DNA of 64,000 nucleotides from Zeus faber (taxonomy: Eukaryota; Chordata; Actinopteri; Zeiformes; Zeidae). The stretch is from the NCBI GenBank assembly GCA_960531495.1, contig OY482866.1, positions 1,612,001 through 1,676,000 on the forward strand, in the 5' to 3' direction. Positions 1 through 10,020 of this stretch are shown here, in pieces (the stretch's first letter is position 1; each line of letters opens with the position of its first letter). Under the pieces are notes generated by a model. That model worked only from the letters and a program-made list of their open reading frames with translations, was not told the origin of the DNA and did no database searches. The position numbers and the translations under genes are program-made.

Positions 1-234
1 TCACCTGGTCAGCGGCCGTGTAGAGGTCCTTCAAGTGGGACGGGTAGGGCTGCTTTGACCTGGGCACATAGACTTAAACACTTGGGTGAGAGACACATTT
101 TGACAACATTGTTTGGTATAGGTCCAAGATTGTTAAATGGGCGTTAAATAGTTGAATAGCAGACTACAGGCTCAGTACAAAAATGAATGTATGCACACTC
201 GTGTAACAACAGAATAATATTATCACAATGTCTA
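1..234. other. unassigned sequence
   Basis: I recognise no coding frame, RNA gene or repeat here. It ends where the minus-strand dispersed repeat begins. Confidence 0.4.
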
Positions 235-590
235 ATATGTAGGAGATAATAGGCGGCCATTTTGACAAGCCCATGCATGGCACCACTAGAATATCAAATG
301 ACACACTGGGACTGACGAGTGTGCAAAGATTTGTGAATTTCCAAGTATCTTTTGGAACATGAAATTGTACGTGTTGCCACGCCCACACCGTGTGCCAAAA
401 TATATATGTATTTTAATAAGTTTTAGCTGTGAAGGTGTCTTGTAGACACTCGTCAAGTTTGAAGTCGATCCGATAAATCGCCAAGGAGGAGTTTCGCGAA
501 AGTACAAAGCATAAATATGACTAAAAAGTCAGGAAAATTCAAAATGGCCGACTTCCTGTTGGGTTTCCGTCATGGCGGAAATATATATTT
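235..590 (-). repeat. dispersed repeat DR, minus-strand copy
   Basis: Read on the minus strand, this matches 10,021-10,335 closely through several landmarks in the same order: an aggaagtcggccatttt block, a cgaaactcctccttgg block, a cgagtgtctacaagacacc block, a gtgtgggcgtggcaacacg block and a cagtcccagtgtggca block. It is therefore a copy of a dispersed family. I see no conserved ORF, terminal inverted repeat or A-tail, so the class is unknown. It lies head to head with the plus-strand copy that follows, making an imperfect palindrome centred near 590-690. Confidence 0.75.
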
Positions 591-599
591 TTTCCAAGT

Positions 600-1400
600 C
601 TAGAGAGGTTACAAATGTGTACCGAATTTTGGGAGTTTACGTGGAAAAAGGTGAATAGGTCAGAAAATTATTATTTTATTTTCTAGGGTGGCGTGGCAAC
701 ACGTAAAATTTCATGTTCCAAAGATACTAATTCACGAAACTTTGCGCACTTGTTAGTCCCAGTGTGGCAATTGATATTGTATGAGTTGCCTGCATGGGCG
801 TGGCAAAATGGCCCGACACACCCTGTTGAAAATTTCAAAACATCAAACCTATTCACTTTTTACCATGAAATTAACAAAATTCGGGACACTTTTGTAACTT
901 CTTGGATTAAATGTGTAATTTTAGTCACTTTCCGTTCATTTTCTCACTTTGTACTTTCGTAAACTCCTCCGAGGCCATTTATCTGGCTTCAAACTTGGCG
1001 AGTGTCTACAAGACACCTTCACGATTAAAAGATATTAAAAAAAATAATAATTGTCACACGATGTGGCCGTGGCAAAGCGTTGGATTTCGTGTTCCAAAAA
1101 AAGCTGTGTTTTTGTAATATTTTATCCGCTTTTTATGCTTTGTACTTTCGTGAACTTCTCCAGGGGGATTTTTTGGATTGAGACTCATTGGGGATTAAAA
1201 GTTATTAAAACATTTTTTTTTCGTCACGATGCGGGTGTGGCAACGCGTTGAATTTTATGTTAAAAAAAACAGTTTACGTGACTTTTGGGGCCTTGAGAAA
1301 CTACAAAATTATTGCAAAACTTTGCACACTCTTCAGTCCCAGTGTGGCATTTAATATTCTATGGGTCCTATACATGGGCGTGTCAAAATGATCAACTAGA
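600..1400 (+). repeat. dispersed repeat DR, plus-strand copy with internal duplication
   Basis: This is the same family as 235-590 and 10,021-10,720, in plus orientation. The module consists of an 'actcctcc' segment, a 'gtctacaagacacc' segment, a 'gtggcaacgcgttg' segment and a 'cagtcccagtgtggca' segment. It occurs more than once with growing divergence (near 690-890, 940-1,110 and 1,130-1,400), so the element is internally tandem. The short ORFs here lie in repeat sequence and look non-coding. Its right end abuts the truncated 3' side of the retrovirus. Confidence 0.7.
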
Positions 1401-1405
1401 TGCAG

Positions 1406-1720
1406 TTATCGTGGATGAGGATGTCGGGGTCCTGGTGCTGGGGAAAGGAGGCCCATACCTATAGCAACATAGGTGTCGCCACATTCCTTCTGTCTCAATG
1501 CCATGTACGCTTGTATTTCTGGTTTTCCCAACGCAGTCATGATGCATTTTTCACTAGAGTACAAATGCATGGTATACAACAACATCCACATACAATTAAC
1601 AGAGCAGCAATGATAGCAACGTTGATTATGCATGATAAAATGAGGCCTTTTCATTTGGAAAACATAGAGTCCAACCAACCAGTGATGTGATCATCCATTC
1701 CTGCATTTTCTTTTAGTTCT
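1406..1720 (-). pseudogene. possible downstream env remnant
   Basis: A 90-codon minus-strand frame (1,406-1,678) lies just 3' of the better-supported env-like segment and runs to the point where the DR repeat starts. It contains several cysteines, but I see no diagnostic Env motif such as a furin site, fusion peptide or membrane anchor. Position is the only real argument, so it could equally be chance. The transmembrane subunit, polypurine tract and 3' LTR that should follow are not visible. Confidence 0.2.
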
Positions 1721-2099
1721 ACGCTCCGTGAGTGGAGTAGCAATTCCTCCTACTGGTTCCTGTGTTTATAAGCACATTACTCCATGCCCCACAATCAATA
1801 TGGGTACCTTAAACCTCGTCCAGCCACCAGTCACTTGTTAGTCTAGGGTTGGTGGACCACGCATATTTCTCATTCCACTGGTACTGCTCCTACCCTGTGG
1901 AATCACACTTTATTATGGAACAGAAATCAACATTGAATGCCAGGATTTGTCCTTCATAGGCATAAATGACAAGAACTGTTTCTTTCATTCGGCCCCACTC
2001 TTTGACCTTTGTCATATACTGGTCATACGATAATTGGGGTCCCACTTGGTAAGAATATGTATACTGTGTAGGGTCCAGGACTTCTCCTAGGGTAAACAA
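1721..2099 (-). pseudogene. env: env surface-subunit-like remnant
   Basis: Starting about 30 bp after the end of integrase, one minus-strand frame reads 69 codons (2,099-1,890). After a TAG it continues in the same frame through a tryptophan-rich stretch that includes TSDWWLDEV, with further in-frame stops to about 1,720. Its position directly after pol, its Cys/Trp content and its single-frame continuity fit the start of env. I see no clear signal peptide. The call is inferred from position and composition, because no sequence search was possible. Confidence 0.4.
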
Positions 2100-2131
2100 A
2101 AAAAATATTATTTTTTTTTTTACATGGTTAA

Positions 2132-3325
2132 TTACAGAATGCTTACGTCTTTCAGCTGGATCCTTGTTTCTGTGAGAGTTCTTGCGGGTGGGGTGACAGG
2201 GGCGCAGTGGGAGAGGTGGTGACAGGGAGCACCAGTTTTATTTTTGAGCTTTACTGCATGTGAGGTGGCCAACACTACCTCCCAAGGTCCAGTCCACCTT
2301 GGCTCAGGCCACTTCTGTTTGTGGACCTTGATGTGGACCCAGTCTCCGGGGCTGACCACCAGGGTGTGGGGCAGTCTGGGGCAGTGTTCTTGACCTGTGA
2401 ATACAAAACTCGAGATACTGCGGTTAGTGCTTTGACATATTCAGGTAAACCTTCCTGGAAATCATCAAAAGCGGGTGATTTAGCTGGTAGGTTGTGAGGA
2501 CCTGGCATGGGGCGGCCTGTTAATATCTCGTGTGGGCTAAGATGTGTTTGACTATGGGGAGAGGTCTCGCATGGACATTAATGCTAGGGGTAGGGCATCT
2601 ACCCACGTTAGTTTAGTCGTTTTTGTGATGTTCTGTAGAGACATACTGAGTTGCTGTTTTGTCTCTATCAGCACCTTGGCCATTTTTTCTTTCAACGTCT
2701 GGTTTGCACTTTCAACTAGGCCTTTTGACTGGGGGTGATAGACTGAACCAGATCTATGGGAGATACCTAATGCCTGTTCTACCTGGCTGAGTTTTTTATC
2801 GCTGGTAAAATGAGATCCATTGTCCGAGCAGATAACTGTGGGGTAACCCCACCGAGGAATGCGTTTTTTCCATAACCATTTAATCACAGATACTGCATCC
2901 TCTCTTTTGCAAGGGACTGCTTCTACCCATTTGGAGAATCGATCTACCATCACGAGTAGGTATCTGTACCCTTGTACTCTGTTGTCCCTGCCCATGCCGG
3001 TGTAATCTATGCATATTTCTCTGAAGGGGTAGGGGGGCACTGAGAATGTTCCCAAAGGTCTTTGGTAGACTGTCTTCTTATTTAGCTCGTGACAGACGAC
3101 GCATTCTGCAATATGGTTGGCCACCATTTCCTCCAGGTAGGGATGCCACCAGTCCTGTTTGAGCCTGTTGGTGGTTCTTTTGGGTCCTTCATGAGTCTGT
3201 CCATGTGCATCCTTGATGAGGTAGACCAGGAGTGCGGCTGGTGCTATGGGCGCCCATCGTGGCTTCTCCATAGGCCGCTGGTGCATGTGGCTCCTTTCTT
3301 CTGCCACTGCGAGTGTTCGTTCCAT
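2132..3325 (-). pseudogene. pol: retroviral integrase (pol 3' end), frame-shifted
   Basis: This would join proviral DNA ends to the host genome. The main frame (3,325-2,552) shows a zinc-binding domain with H41 and H45 (HGQTH) and C75 and C78 (CVVC). The catalytic core has D107 (CIDYTG), D168 (SDNGSHF) and E205 (GLVES). About 36 residues separate D168 from E205, close to the usual D-D-35-E spacing. The frame breaks near 2,550, continues in a second frame (2,508 to about 2,380), then returns to the first frame at 2,359-2,132. That last part holds a C-terminal domain with PGDWVHIK and RWTGPWEVV, the GPY/F-like module of gamma- and epsilonretroviral integrases. All three domains remain, but at least two frameshifts make it non-functional. 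Confidence 0.9.
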
Positions 3326-3327
3326 TT

Positions 3328-4250
3328 CGCTTCTTTCTGCACTTCTTTCAGATGTTCCTCTGACAAATTGAGGGCGTTGTCTTCAGTAAATACAATCATC
3401 ATTGCTGCGCTTTCTTTTAGGTTCCCTCCTGCTTCTTTTGCTGCTGTGTCGGCTGCGTTTGAATTTCCTTTGGAGTGTCCTTTGCATTTGATGATCTGGA
3501 TTTTTCGGGGGAGATGTATAGCTTCCAGGAGGGCGAGTATGAGGTCTTTGTGTTTTACCGGGGCTCCTGCTGACGTTTGGAGTCCTCTTTTCATCCATAT
3601 GGCTACATCCACGTGAGCTGCAGCGTGTGCGTATGCTGAGTCGGTGAATATGTTTGCATTTTTGTTTTTTGAGATTTTTAATGCTTTCACCGAGGCGTCG
3701 AGTTCTGCTTTTTGTGCTGATGCTGGTTGTTCTATCATCCCACTTCTTAGGGTGACGTGGTGTCCATTAATTTGTTGAATGGCTGCGTATGATGCTCTAT
3801 TTCCCTCTTCTTCTTTGAAACAACAACCATCTATAAACAGGACAATTTCTGCATCGGGGTCAGATGTTCCATCCAAGTCTGTGCGGCCCTTTGCTTCCAG
3901 TTTCATGAGCTGTACGCAGTCATGGGTGCCATCTGCATACTGTAGTCCGCCGGCCAAGTTGATTCCATCGGCTGTGTACAAGACATTGTCTCTTTCCAGG
4001 GTGACATGCAAGCGCATCTTGTGTTTTGGTGTGGTAAAGGTGAAATCCGTTTGATCGAGGTAGGATTTGACTCCATGAGTGGTATGCACGATGGTGGGGT
4101 GGTAGAAAGTAATGTGGTCGGTTCTCGTAGGGCGTGTGCGATGGCAGCCGTGTGTCGTCCACATCCGGAGAGTCCATGTTCCACTGTGTCGAGTTTGCAA
4201 CTGTGGTGAGCCAGGATCGCGCGCTCACCGTGTCGAGGCTGCCAGAGCAC
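3328..4250 (-). pseudogene. pol: RT connection and RNase H domain
   Basis: RNase H would degrade the RNA strand during reverse transcription. Within the 4,200-3,244 frame, the four acidic positions are present: D124 (LFIDGCC), E166 (QKAELDA), D187 (FTDSAY) and D251 (NAADTAA), with H242 in KGHSKG. The core is therefore intact at the residue level. Upstream, the connection domain is scattered over three minus-strand frames between about 4,250 and 4,000, which indicates at least two small indels. The 3' end of this frame overlaps the start of the integrase frame (3,325), so a further frame change occurs near 3,250-3,330. Confidence 0.87.
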
Positions 4251-5425
4251 AGCTTGACAATTCCGTGCTTTTCAGTAACGTCCAAATGGAACGAGGAAGA
4301 GATGTCTGGGGTGCATAGGTGTTCGGCCTTCCCCATGAGTTGTTTCAATCTTATGAACGCTTCCTCCGCACTTGTGGTCCAGTTGAGTGGTGCCTTGACG
4401 TTCCGATGGCCAGCTTCCGCAATGGGTTCGCGTGGGGGAACAGTGTGGTCCACATAATCAGCTATGTGGTGTCTGCTATAGCCAGTGAGTCCCAGGAATG
4501 CTAGCATTTGCTGCACGGTGGTTGGTTTAGGGTACTGGAGCATTGCCTGTTGTCTTTCCGGGTTGATGTATCTCTTATCTCCCGTGATCCTTTTTCCCAG
4601 GAATACCACTTCTGTGCGGCAGACCTGTGCTTTTTCCTTCCTGATTTTGTAGCCACATTTTGCGATGCGCCGTAGCAGGGATTTGGTGGCCGTGAGGCAA
4701 TTTTCTACTGTGGTGATGTCCATGAGGATGTCGTCGACATACTGGATGAGTAGGAGTTCCTTGAGATCTGCCTTCAGGCAGGCGTTGAATATGGTTGGCG
4801 TGCATGTGAATCCTCGTAGCATTCTTGTGTAGGTCTAAGAGCATTTTTTAAATGTGAATGCAAACATATCTTGACTTTCTTTGGCCAAGGGGAGGCCAAA
4901 AAATGCGTTGGCCAGGTCGATGACGGTGAAAAATTGATGACTCGGGGAGCCTGCATGCAGGGCGACATGGGGGTTGGGCACTTTTTCAGTAATGGGTTGG
5001 ACCACCTGGTTGATACGTCGCAGATCGTGGACCAGGCGCCATGAGTGTCCTCCAGCCTTGGGTACTGGTAGAATTTGTGTGTTCCACGGTGAATCCGCTG
5101 GTCGTAGAACTCCTGCTTGTAAGAGGCCTTCAATGGTGGAGGCTATTCGAGCAGCTGCCTCGGGCTTGACCTTGTACTGACCTTGCCAAATGGGCACAGC
5201 GTGGGCTTTCACTTTGATGTGTATATTGTGGTGTGGTGTGCAGCCAACGTGATAGGGGCCGGTGGTCCAGAGGGTTGGCGGTAGTTGGGCGAACATTTCT
5301 GCTGCCAGGGGGTGTTCTTCGATGCCTCCTTGATAAGTTCTTTCCAGGACATTTCTTTCATATATGCCTTGTTCGTAGCTGTTGTGTCCTATTCTCCAAA
5401 CCGATTTGTCTGGCGTGTGTTGCAA
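3920..5425 (-). pseudogene. pol: retroviral reverse transcriptase with one in-frame amber
   Basis: This would be the RNA- and DNA-dependent DNA polymerase of the provirus. The fingers/palm part (5,425-4,838) has WRLVHDLRRINQ and the motif A aspartate in FTVIDLANAFFGLPL. A TAG at 4,835-4,837 interrupts it. The same frame then continues (from 4,834) with GFTCTPTIFN, the catalytic QYVDDILM box and FLGKRI of the primer-grip/thumb area. It loses register with the connection domain at about 4,250. The stop is a point change rather than a frameshift, because both parts share one frame. The join to protease near 5,400 is out of frame. Confidence 0.9.
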
Positions 5426-6240
5426 CAGGGGGTTCGTTGTGGGGACCCAGGTGGGTTGGCGAGGGCTCTTTTGACCATGGGGCCCAATTGTTTGGCTGCA
5501 TGGTTGGCTTCTACGGCTAGGGTCACATGTGGAACTGCGGTGTCGTGAAGTAGATACCAGGATTGTTGGTCTGGTGTCAGGCGGACCGCTGCTGCAACTC
5601 CTTCGTGGCCCAGATAGAAGTCTGTTGTCTGGAGTCGTTCTTGTCGTCCCTCCTTTTTCGCTTCCCAGCCTTCGTCATAGATGTCATCACGGTGGCGTGT
5701 GAAACAGAGAGTGCAGTGTACAGGTCCAGCATCGACTTTTTCCAGAGTTGGTAGGTTTACAAAATGCCACCAGCCGGTGAGTGTGGGGTCGGGGGTGGTA
5801 TCAGGAGTTCCACCTAAGACGAGTATACGTTCGAGGGGTATTAGCTCTTCTTTTGGCTCAGAGAAACTAACTTCCAGACCGTGGAGGTTACATATCACAG
5901 ATGCCCCTGTTCTTCGGAGAAGGTCCCTTCCCATTAGGTTGGTGGGGCAGCTTGGTGAGTAGAGGTATTGGTGTCTGACTTTGTGAGGACCTATCTTGGT
6001 AGGGAGGGGTGCGGTGAAGGACTTGTGTCGTCCCAGAGAATCCAACAGTCCGTAATTTCCGAGTGGATAGTTGTATGTAGTACGTAGTATGTTGCCGGCC
6101 AGGTTCTTCAAGCAAGACACGTGACAGTGACAGTGACAGTAATTCCTTGGAGTGACAGTGATTCCTTGGATTGTACATGGCACTACTGGTTCGGCATTTA
6201 TTTTTGTCTGTACCACCACTTCCATGTCCCCTGGGCGCCT
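5389..6240 (-). pseudogene. pro: retroviral protease region, active site replaced
   Basis: This region lies in the same frame as nucleocapsid, just after the amber codon. A protease-like N-terminus (EPVVPCTIQGI) and the late PTNLMGRDLL motif, typical of aspartic retroviral proteases, are visible. The D-T/S-G catalytic triplet expected between them is not. That place holds a short expansion of gtcact units and a duplicated ccaaggaat block (plus strand about 6,118-6,176), read as HCHCHVSC. The remaining frame continues to a stop at 5,389, overlapping the RT frame. Protease activity is not plausible for this copy. Confidence 0.8.
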
Positions 6241-6243
6241 CTA
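6241..6243 (-). promoter_or_regulatory. in-frame amber between gag and pro (readthrough site)
   Basis: The nucleocapsid frame ends at TAG, and the protease frame continues in the same register with no gap. This is the known gammaretroviral way of making Gag-Pro-Pol by suppression of the gag stop. I have not folded the downstream sequence, so a stimulatory pseudoknot is not shown. Confidence 0.65.
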
Positions 6244-6858
6244 TGCTCCATGCCATGGCGGGGTGTCCATGCGGGGTCCTCCCTTTCCTCTCGAGGAAGC
6301 TCCTCTTCCTCTCTGAGGGGGGCGGTAGGATCCTCTATATAATTGCTGGGGTTGTTGGTTCTGGGGGCATTCCCTTGCCCAGTGGTCACTTTGGCCACAG
6401 ATGAAACATCCTGTAGTTTTCTCGGGTCCTCCCCATCCTCTAGAGGATTGGAATTGTCCTCTCCCTCTCAGTTGCTGCCATTGGGGGGGGCCTTGGGGGT
6501 ATGAGGGTGCGGGGGCCCCTGGATACTGCCGCTGGGGATATTCATAGGGAGTCCAGGCCTGCTGCCATTGGGGTAGGTGCTGGGCTGGTGGGTAGGCGGG
6601 GGTTACAGTTAGGGGCTGTGGTCCTGTCCATTGTAGTGGCGCGGTTTGGGGCGGGGCCTGTGCTTCAGGGGTGGTGACTACTGCTTGCACAGTTGCTTTC
6701 TTCTTTTTGTCCGTATTGACTTCATCTTCCAGTTTTTTTACCTGCATTTTTAGTAGTCTGGTTTGTATGGAATCTTTCTCCAGGAATTCGTCTTCTTGCT
6801 TTTTGATGTGTCTTTCCAGGTGATGGATGAGATGGCTCTCCCACTGTCTCTCGGTCAT
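6241..6858 (-). pseudogene. gag: gag nucleocapsid region with CCHC knuckle
   Basis: This is a 205-codon frame. It begins with a charged, probably coiled-coil stretch (residues 1-50), followed by a Pro/Gln/Tyr-rich linker (about 65-130), an RGRG-type basic patch and one CCHC zinc knuckle, CFICGQSDHWAREC (C151, C154, H159, C164). A basic Arg/Gly tail follows. A single knuckle fits gamma/epsilon-like Gag. The frame ends in TAG (6,241-6,243) and the protease frame continues directly in register, suggesting stop-codon readthrough in the ancestor. This block is the best-preserved part of gag. The start at 6,858 is only where the current frame opens after capsid. Confidence 0.87.
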
Positions 6859-7459
6859 GTCTGACAGTCAAACTGTGTCTGCGAGCTACAGCCTGACATC
6901 TCCTGGGAGGCCATTTTGGCATTTGGCATCTGCATGTACATGGGGAGACCCACTAGGCAGGGGTCATGACGTTCTACAGTGCTATCACTCCAGAGCTCCT
7001 TTGCTCATGTGAGATAGGCGTGTGGTTCTTCCCCATTTTTAAATCTCAGGCCTGCCAGGGCCACTGTGTTGCGTCTGGTCGGCCAGGTTTCTCTCATGGC
7101 TGTCCATATGTCATTCCGCATGTGGTCGAATGGGTGCTCGTGTGCCATGGTGAGGGTTCTAACTTCTCTTTCCAGGGAGGTCAGGGTGATGTTTCCTGCT
7201 GTGGCGCGGAGAATGGCTCGCACATCTCTTAGGGCTAGTGTGTCAGCCGCTGTGTGGTTTTCGAAGATTCGGATCCATGCTGCAGCTCCTTTGTCCAACG
7301 CTGATAGGTTGCCTTTGAGGGCCTGCATGTCGCGGTGGTACCAGGGAACAAATGTTTCTCTTTTGGCGGACTGCTTTTGTTCCTCCTCTCGTTGTCTAAT
7401 TTTCGAGAGGGTAACTATCCCTATTGCTGACGATCTTCTGGCCTGGCTTTTGGATGATG
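6859..7459 (-). pseudogene. gag: gag capsid region, frame-shifted
   Basis: A minus-strand frame at 7,328-7,005 has helical capsid-like content, with a C-terminal GEEPHAYL segment in the place and style of Gag capsid. A TGA just after it (about 7,002-7,004) is followed by about 48 more in-frame codons. This frame differs from that of matrix/p12 upstream and from that of nucleocapsid downstream, so at least two indels lie in capsid. The assignment rests on position between the proline-rich domain and the zinc knuckle. Confidence 0.65.
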
Positions 7460-8329
7460 CTATAAGGGTTCCTTTTCTTCTGTTGTCTTTTTGTGGTTTT
7501 TAGGACTGGCAAGTGCATTCGTCGTCCTCTGTATTAGAGGAGAGAAACTCTTTGTGTCTGTTTGATCGTTAGGGGGCGATGTCTGATCATTGTCCTTGTT
7601 CTCACTGTCAGATGGCTTTGGGGAGGGCTGTACTCGGAAATGGATTTGGATCGGGCCTTCCATTACTAATACGGGTGCTTGTATTTCTGGCGGGGGTGGG
7701 GTGGCTATTTTCTGGTTGCTCAGCACAGGGGGCGCTGTTGCTTCAGGTGTGTGCTCGGTCTTAGGGTTGTACGGAGAGGGGGGGTGCCGATGTGTTTCTT
7801 CATCGGCCAGCAGGGAGGGGTAGAGGGATGGGGTGGTGTGTGGTTGGAGTGGGGTGTGACCTTGGGGGATGGGTTCGGGGAGGGGTGGTAACTTGTCTTC
7901 TTGTGGGGGGTAGGGTTCCTTCTGGGCTTCTACCACTGCCTTGGTTGCGGCAATTCTGATTTTATTGCGACGTTCGACAATCATTTCCGCTCGAATCCAT
8001 GCCGTCATTATGTGCTGAACCAGCGCCCATTGTGCACGCTGCTTGTTTAACTTGCGCTTTCAAGCCCCCATTAATCCAGGGTTGTTTTTTGCATCCACTC
8101 CTGCTTCAGCCAGCAGTCTTTTTTCTTCCTCTATCACCTTGGTGCGGTTTTCTGCTGTCGGGGTAGTGTCTTTCGACCACCACCCTGCTTTGATCCATTT
8201 TTGTTCATATTTATGGAATTTCCAAGTTTCTCAAGCATGGAACTTTGGCTCTGTTCTGTTCTTGAGCTCAGCTACAGCTTCAATACGAATCTCACTGGTG
8301 CCGGGTCTGGGGGATGGGGTCTTTTCCAT
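7460..8329 (-). pseudogene. gag: gag matrix and proline-rich (p12-like) region
   Basis: A minus-strand ATG at 8,329 opens a frame that runs to a stop at 7,460, about 290 codons, broken by TGA at 8,231-8,233 and TGA at 8,060-8,062. Because both stops and the later 8,008-7,460 stretch share one register, they look like point mutations in a once continuous gag start. The first third has the Trp-rich look of a matrix (a KAGWW motif). The rest is strongly proline-rich with PPPP runs, like a p12-type domain, where late-domain motifs would lie. No domain search was possible, so matrix is inferred mainly from position. Confidence 0.6.
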
Positions 8330-9406
8330 TATGTTTTTGAATGGCAGGAGAACAAAAGACATGGGAAGAAGTGGGAGGGGGAAACCTCAAATGTTCGGAT
8401 CTCAATGTGTTTCTGGTGCAGCTACGCCACTAGTGGTCTTTTAGGTTATTACAGGTCAACTTTTTTTTTTTATTTGTATTTTTGTTTTATATATTGCCCT
8501 TTTATCTAGGGCAATTTGAGGAGGTTGTTCATACACATACACACGTAAACCTCTATCACACATGCACAGACTCTATCAAACACACACTCTCTTAAACACA
8601 AAGACTGTCTCAAACACACACACGCCCGCGGTCTCTCTCACATTCACACACACGCATGGTACCTCTCTTTCCACACACACAAGGTACCTCGTTGCGCACA
8701 CTCTCACTCACACAGCCGGCAATACAATTTTACGCTAAGTCACGTGAATTGGGCCTTTAACCCTTTAATATTTGGTTTCTCTAAGAACCGGGCCTTTAAC
8801 CCCTAAATGCTTGGCTTCCTTTTTACTTTAAAAATGATTCCGGGCCTTTCACCCTTAAATGAAATTACCGACTATCGACTACCCTTCTGAAGGCTGAGTT
8901 TAACATTTTTCATCGCCAGACATCACTTAGTTTAGGCATTTCGGAGGTCTTTTCAACAACCGGGCCTAAACGGGATTCGGAATTACTTCACGAGTTAAAC
9001 ATTGTTCATCACCAAAACGTCGCTCAGTTTAGGCATACTGGATGTATTCTCTACACACGGGCCCAAACGTTACGTGGAATTACTACGCAATTTAAACACA
9101 CAGCCGCTTCGAAGGGGGGTTTCCTAACCCGTTCCCTTAACTTACCTTACTACCGTTCTCATCAAACAATCCAATTTCTCCTCTCCACAATATTTAACAA
9201 TTATTATTCATGCATCATTCAACAATACATCCCCAAAACCACAAAGTTGTTCGTCCAGCCTTAAACAGTACAACACTTCCACCTAAAATATTCCTATCTA
9301 ATCTATGCAGACTTCATGAAATGGCTCTGCTCACCTTTTAGCGGGTACCCATGGAAGTATCGCAACCGTTCAGGCTTTCGGAACTCCTCTGCAGTCTTGT
9401 AATGGG
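8330..9406 (-). other. retroviral leader between PBS and gag
   Basis: This non-coding stretch of about 1.08 kb is long for a retroviral leader. Read on the plus strand it holds a CA-rich low-complexity block (about 8,531-8,720), three gggcctttaaccc-like blocks (8,751, 8,790 and 8,842) and a looser repeat of about 97 bp (8,896 and 8,992). Packaging signals and the splice donor would be expected here, but I cannot place them. Confidence 0.6.
8531..8720. repeat. CA-rich low-complexity block
   Basis: Interrupted CACACA runs separated by ctctatca, ctctctca and ggtacctc pieces. It lies inside the retroviral leader. Confidence 0.7.
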
Positions 9407-9424
9407 ATCACGTCGGGGTCACCA
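9407..9424 (-). other. primer binding site for tRNA-Trp
   Basis: The minus strand reads tggtgaccccgacgtgat, 18 nt that match the complement of the 3' end of vertebrate tRNA-Trp, including CCA. It sits 3 nt after a ..cgaca end that fits an LTR terminus. This anchors the 5' end of the provirus and its orientation. Confidence 0.9.
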
Positions 9425-9427
9425 ATT

Positions 9428-9786
9428 TGTCGTGTTCAAAATTTCCAAATCCGGAATGATGGGATGAAACTGGAACTTTGAGCTACGGAGAGTTTATAGG
9501 ACGGTTTGAGAATCTACCAAAAAATAAAAAACGTTTTACGTCGACGTGGTTAGTCCTAAGCTGCGTGTCTCATCTAGCATACATTTCACCCAGGAGTCTG
9601 CAGAAACTTTGTTTCCTCGTCACTTTGTTACAAATGACAGAACCCCCTTTGCGAGGCGGTCCCGCCTTTGTTATTTCCCATCTCCCGAGTATCTAGTTTC
9701 AGACTCCCCGCTGTGTGTGCGCCAGATTAACCGTTTCAGTGCCGGTTTCTAACTGGTTGCGTAGTTACACCCAGTGTCTTTAGACA
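9428..9786 (-). repeat. probable 5' LTR
   Basis: The inner boundary is set by the PBS. On the minus strand the candidate begins tgtctaaagaca and ends gaacacgaca, giving TG..CA ends with a TGTC/GACA inverted repeat over 359 bp. A ctataaac TATA-like box lies on the minus strand (9,492-9,499), about 65-70 bp before the LTR end, and a ggcgggaccgcc GC-rich element lies further upstream. The outer boundary is inferred only from the inverted termini, because there is no second LTR to compare. No AATAAA is obvious on the sense strand. Confidence 0.5.
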
Positions 9787-10020
9787 TGTTTTAATTTTGG
9801 CTCTGACTGATCAATAAAACTGTATTTCATAATTACCCACTATATGAATGATAGTAATGTACATGAATAAATTTATGTAATGTATACTGTAGTATACACA
9901 CATATAGTTTTGCTATCGAGGATTAGTTCAATCTGTAATGTTATAGTTATAGTAGTATAGTTATATGTAGTACGTAATAGTTATAGTATATGTATATATA
10001 TATATATATTTTTTTTTCTC
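9787..10020. other. AT-rich spacer with TA microsatellite
   Basis: A short AT-rich stretch ending in a run of alternating TA followed by T (about 9,978-10,017). It carries no gene and separates the LTR from the dispersed repeat. Confidence 0.5.

Larger units (their letters stand above)
1400..9786 (-). mobile_element. degenerate class I-like endogenous retrovirus
   Basis: On the minus strand the order is LTR, tRNA-Trp PBS, leader, gag (with a CCHC knuckle), protease, RT with YVDD, RNase H, integrase with HHCC, DDE and a C-terminal tryptophan-rich domain, then an env-like remnant. This is a complete proviral order except for the 3' end. Gag and pro share one frame across an amber codon, which is the gammaretrovirus-type arrangement. 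Frameshifts occur in capsid, pro/RT, the RT/RNase H connection and the integrase C-terminus, and stops occur in matrix, RT and env. The copy is an old, non-functional fossil. No 3' LTR is visible, and DR repeats flank both sides. Confidence 0.88.

Noticed and set aside
1-2100. Search for a 3' LTR matching 9,428-9,786.
   Set aside because: I found no stretch resembling the LTR termini or its GC-rich element. The left flank is DR repeat.
3089-3616. A 175-codon plus-strand frame opposite the RNase H/integrase region.
   Set aside because: Antisense shadow of the minus-strand pol, which has clear catalytic motifs.
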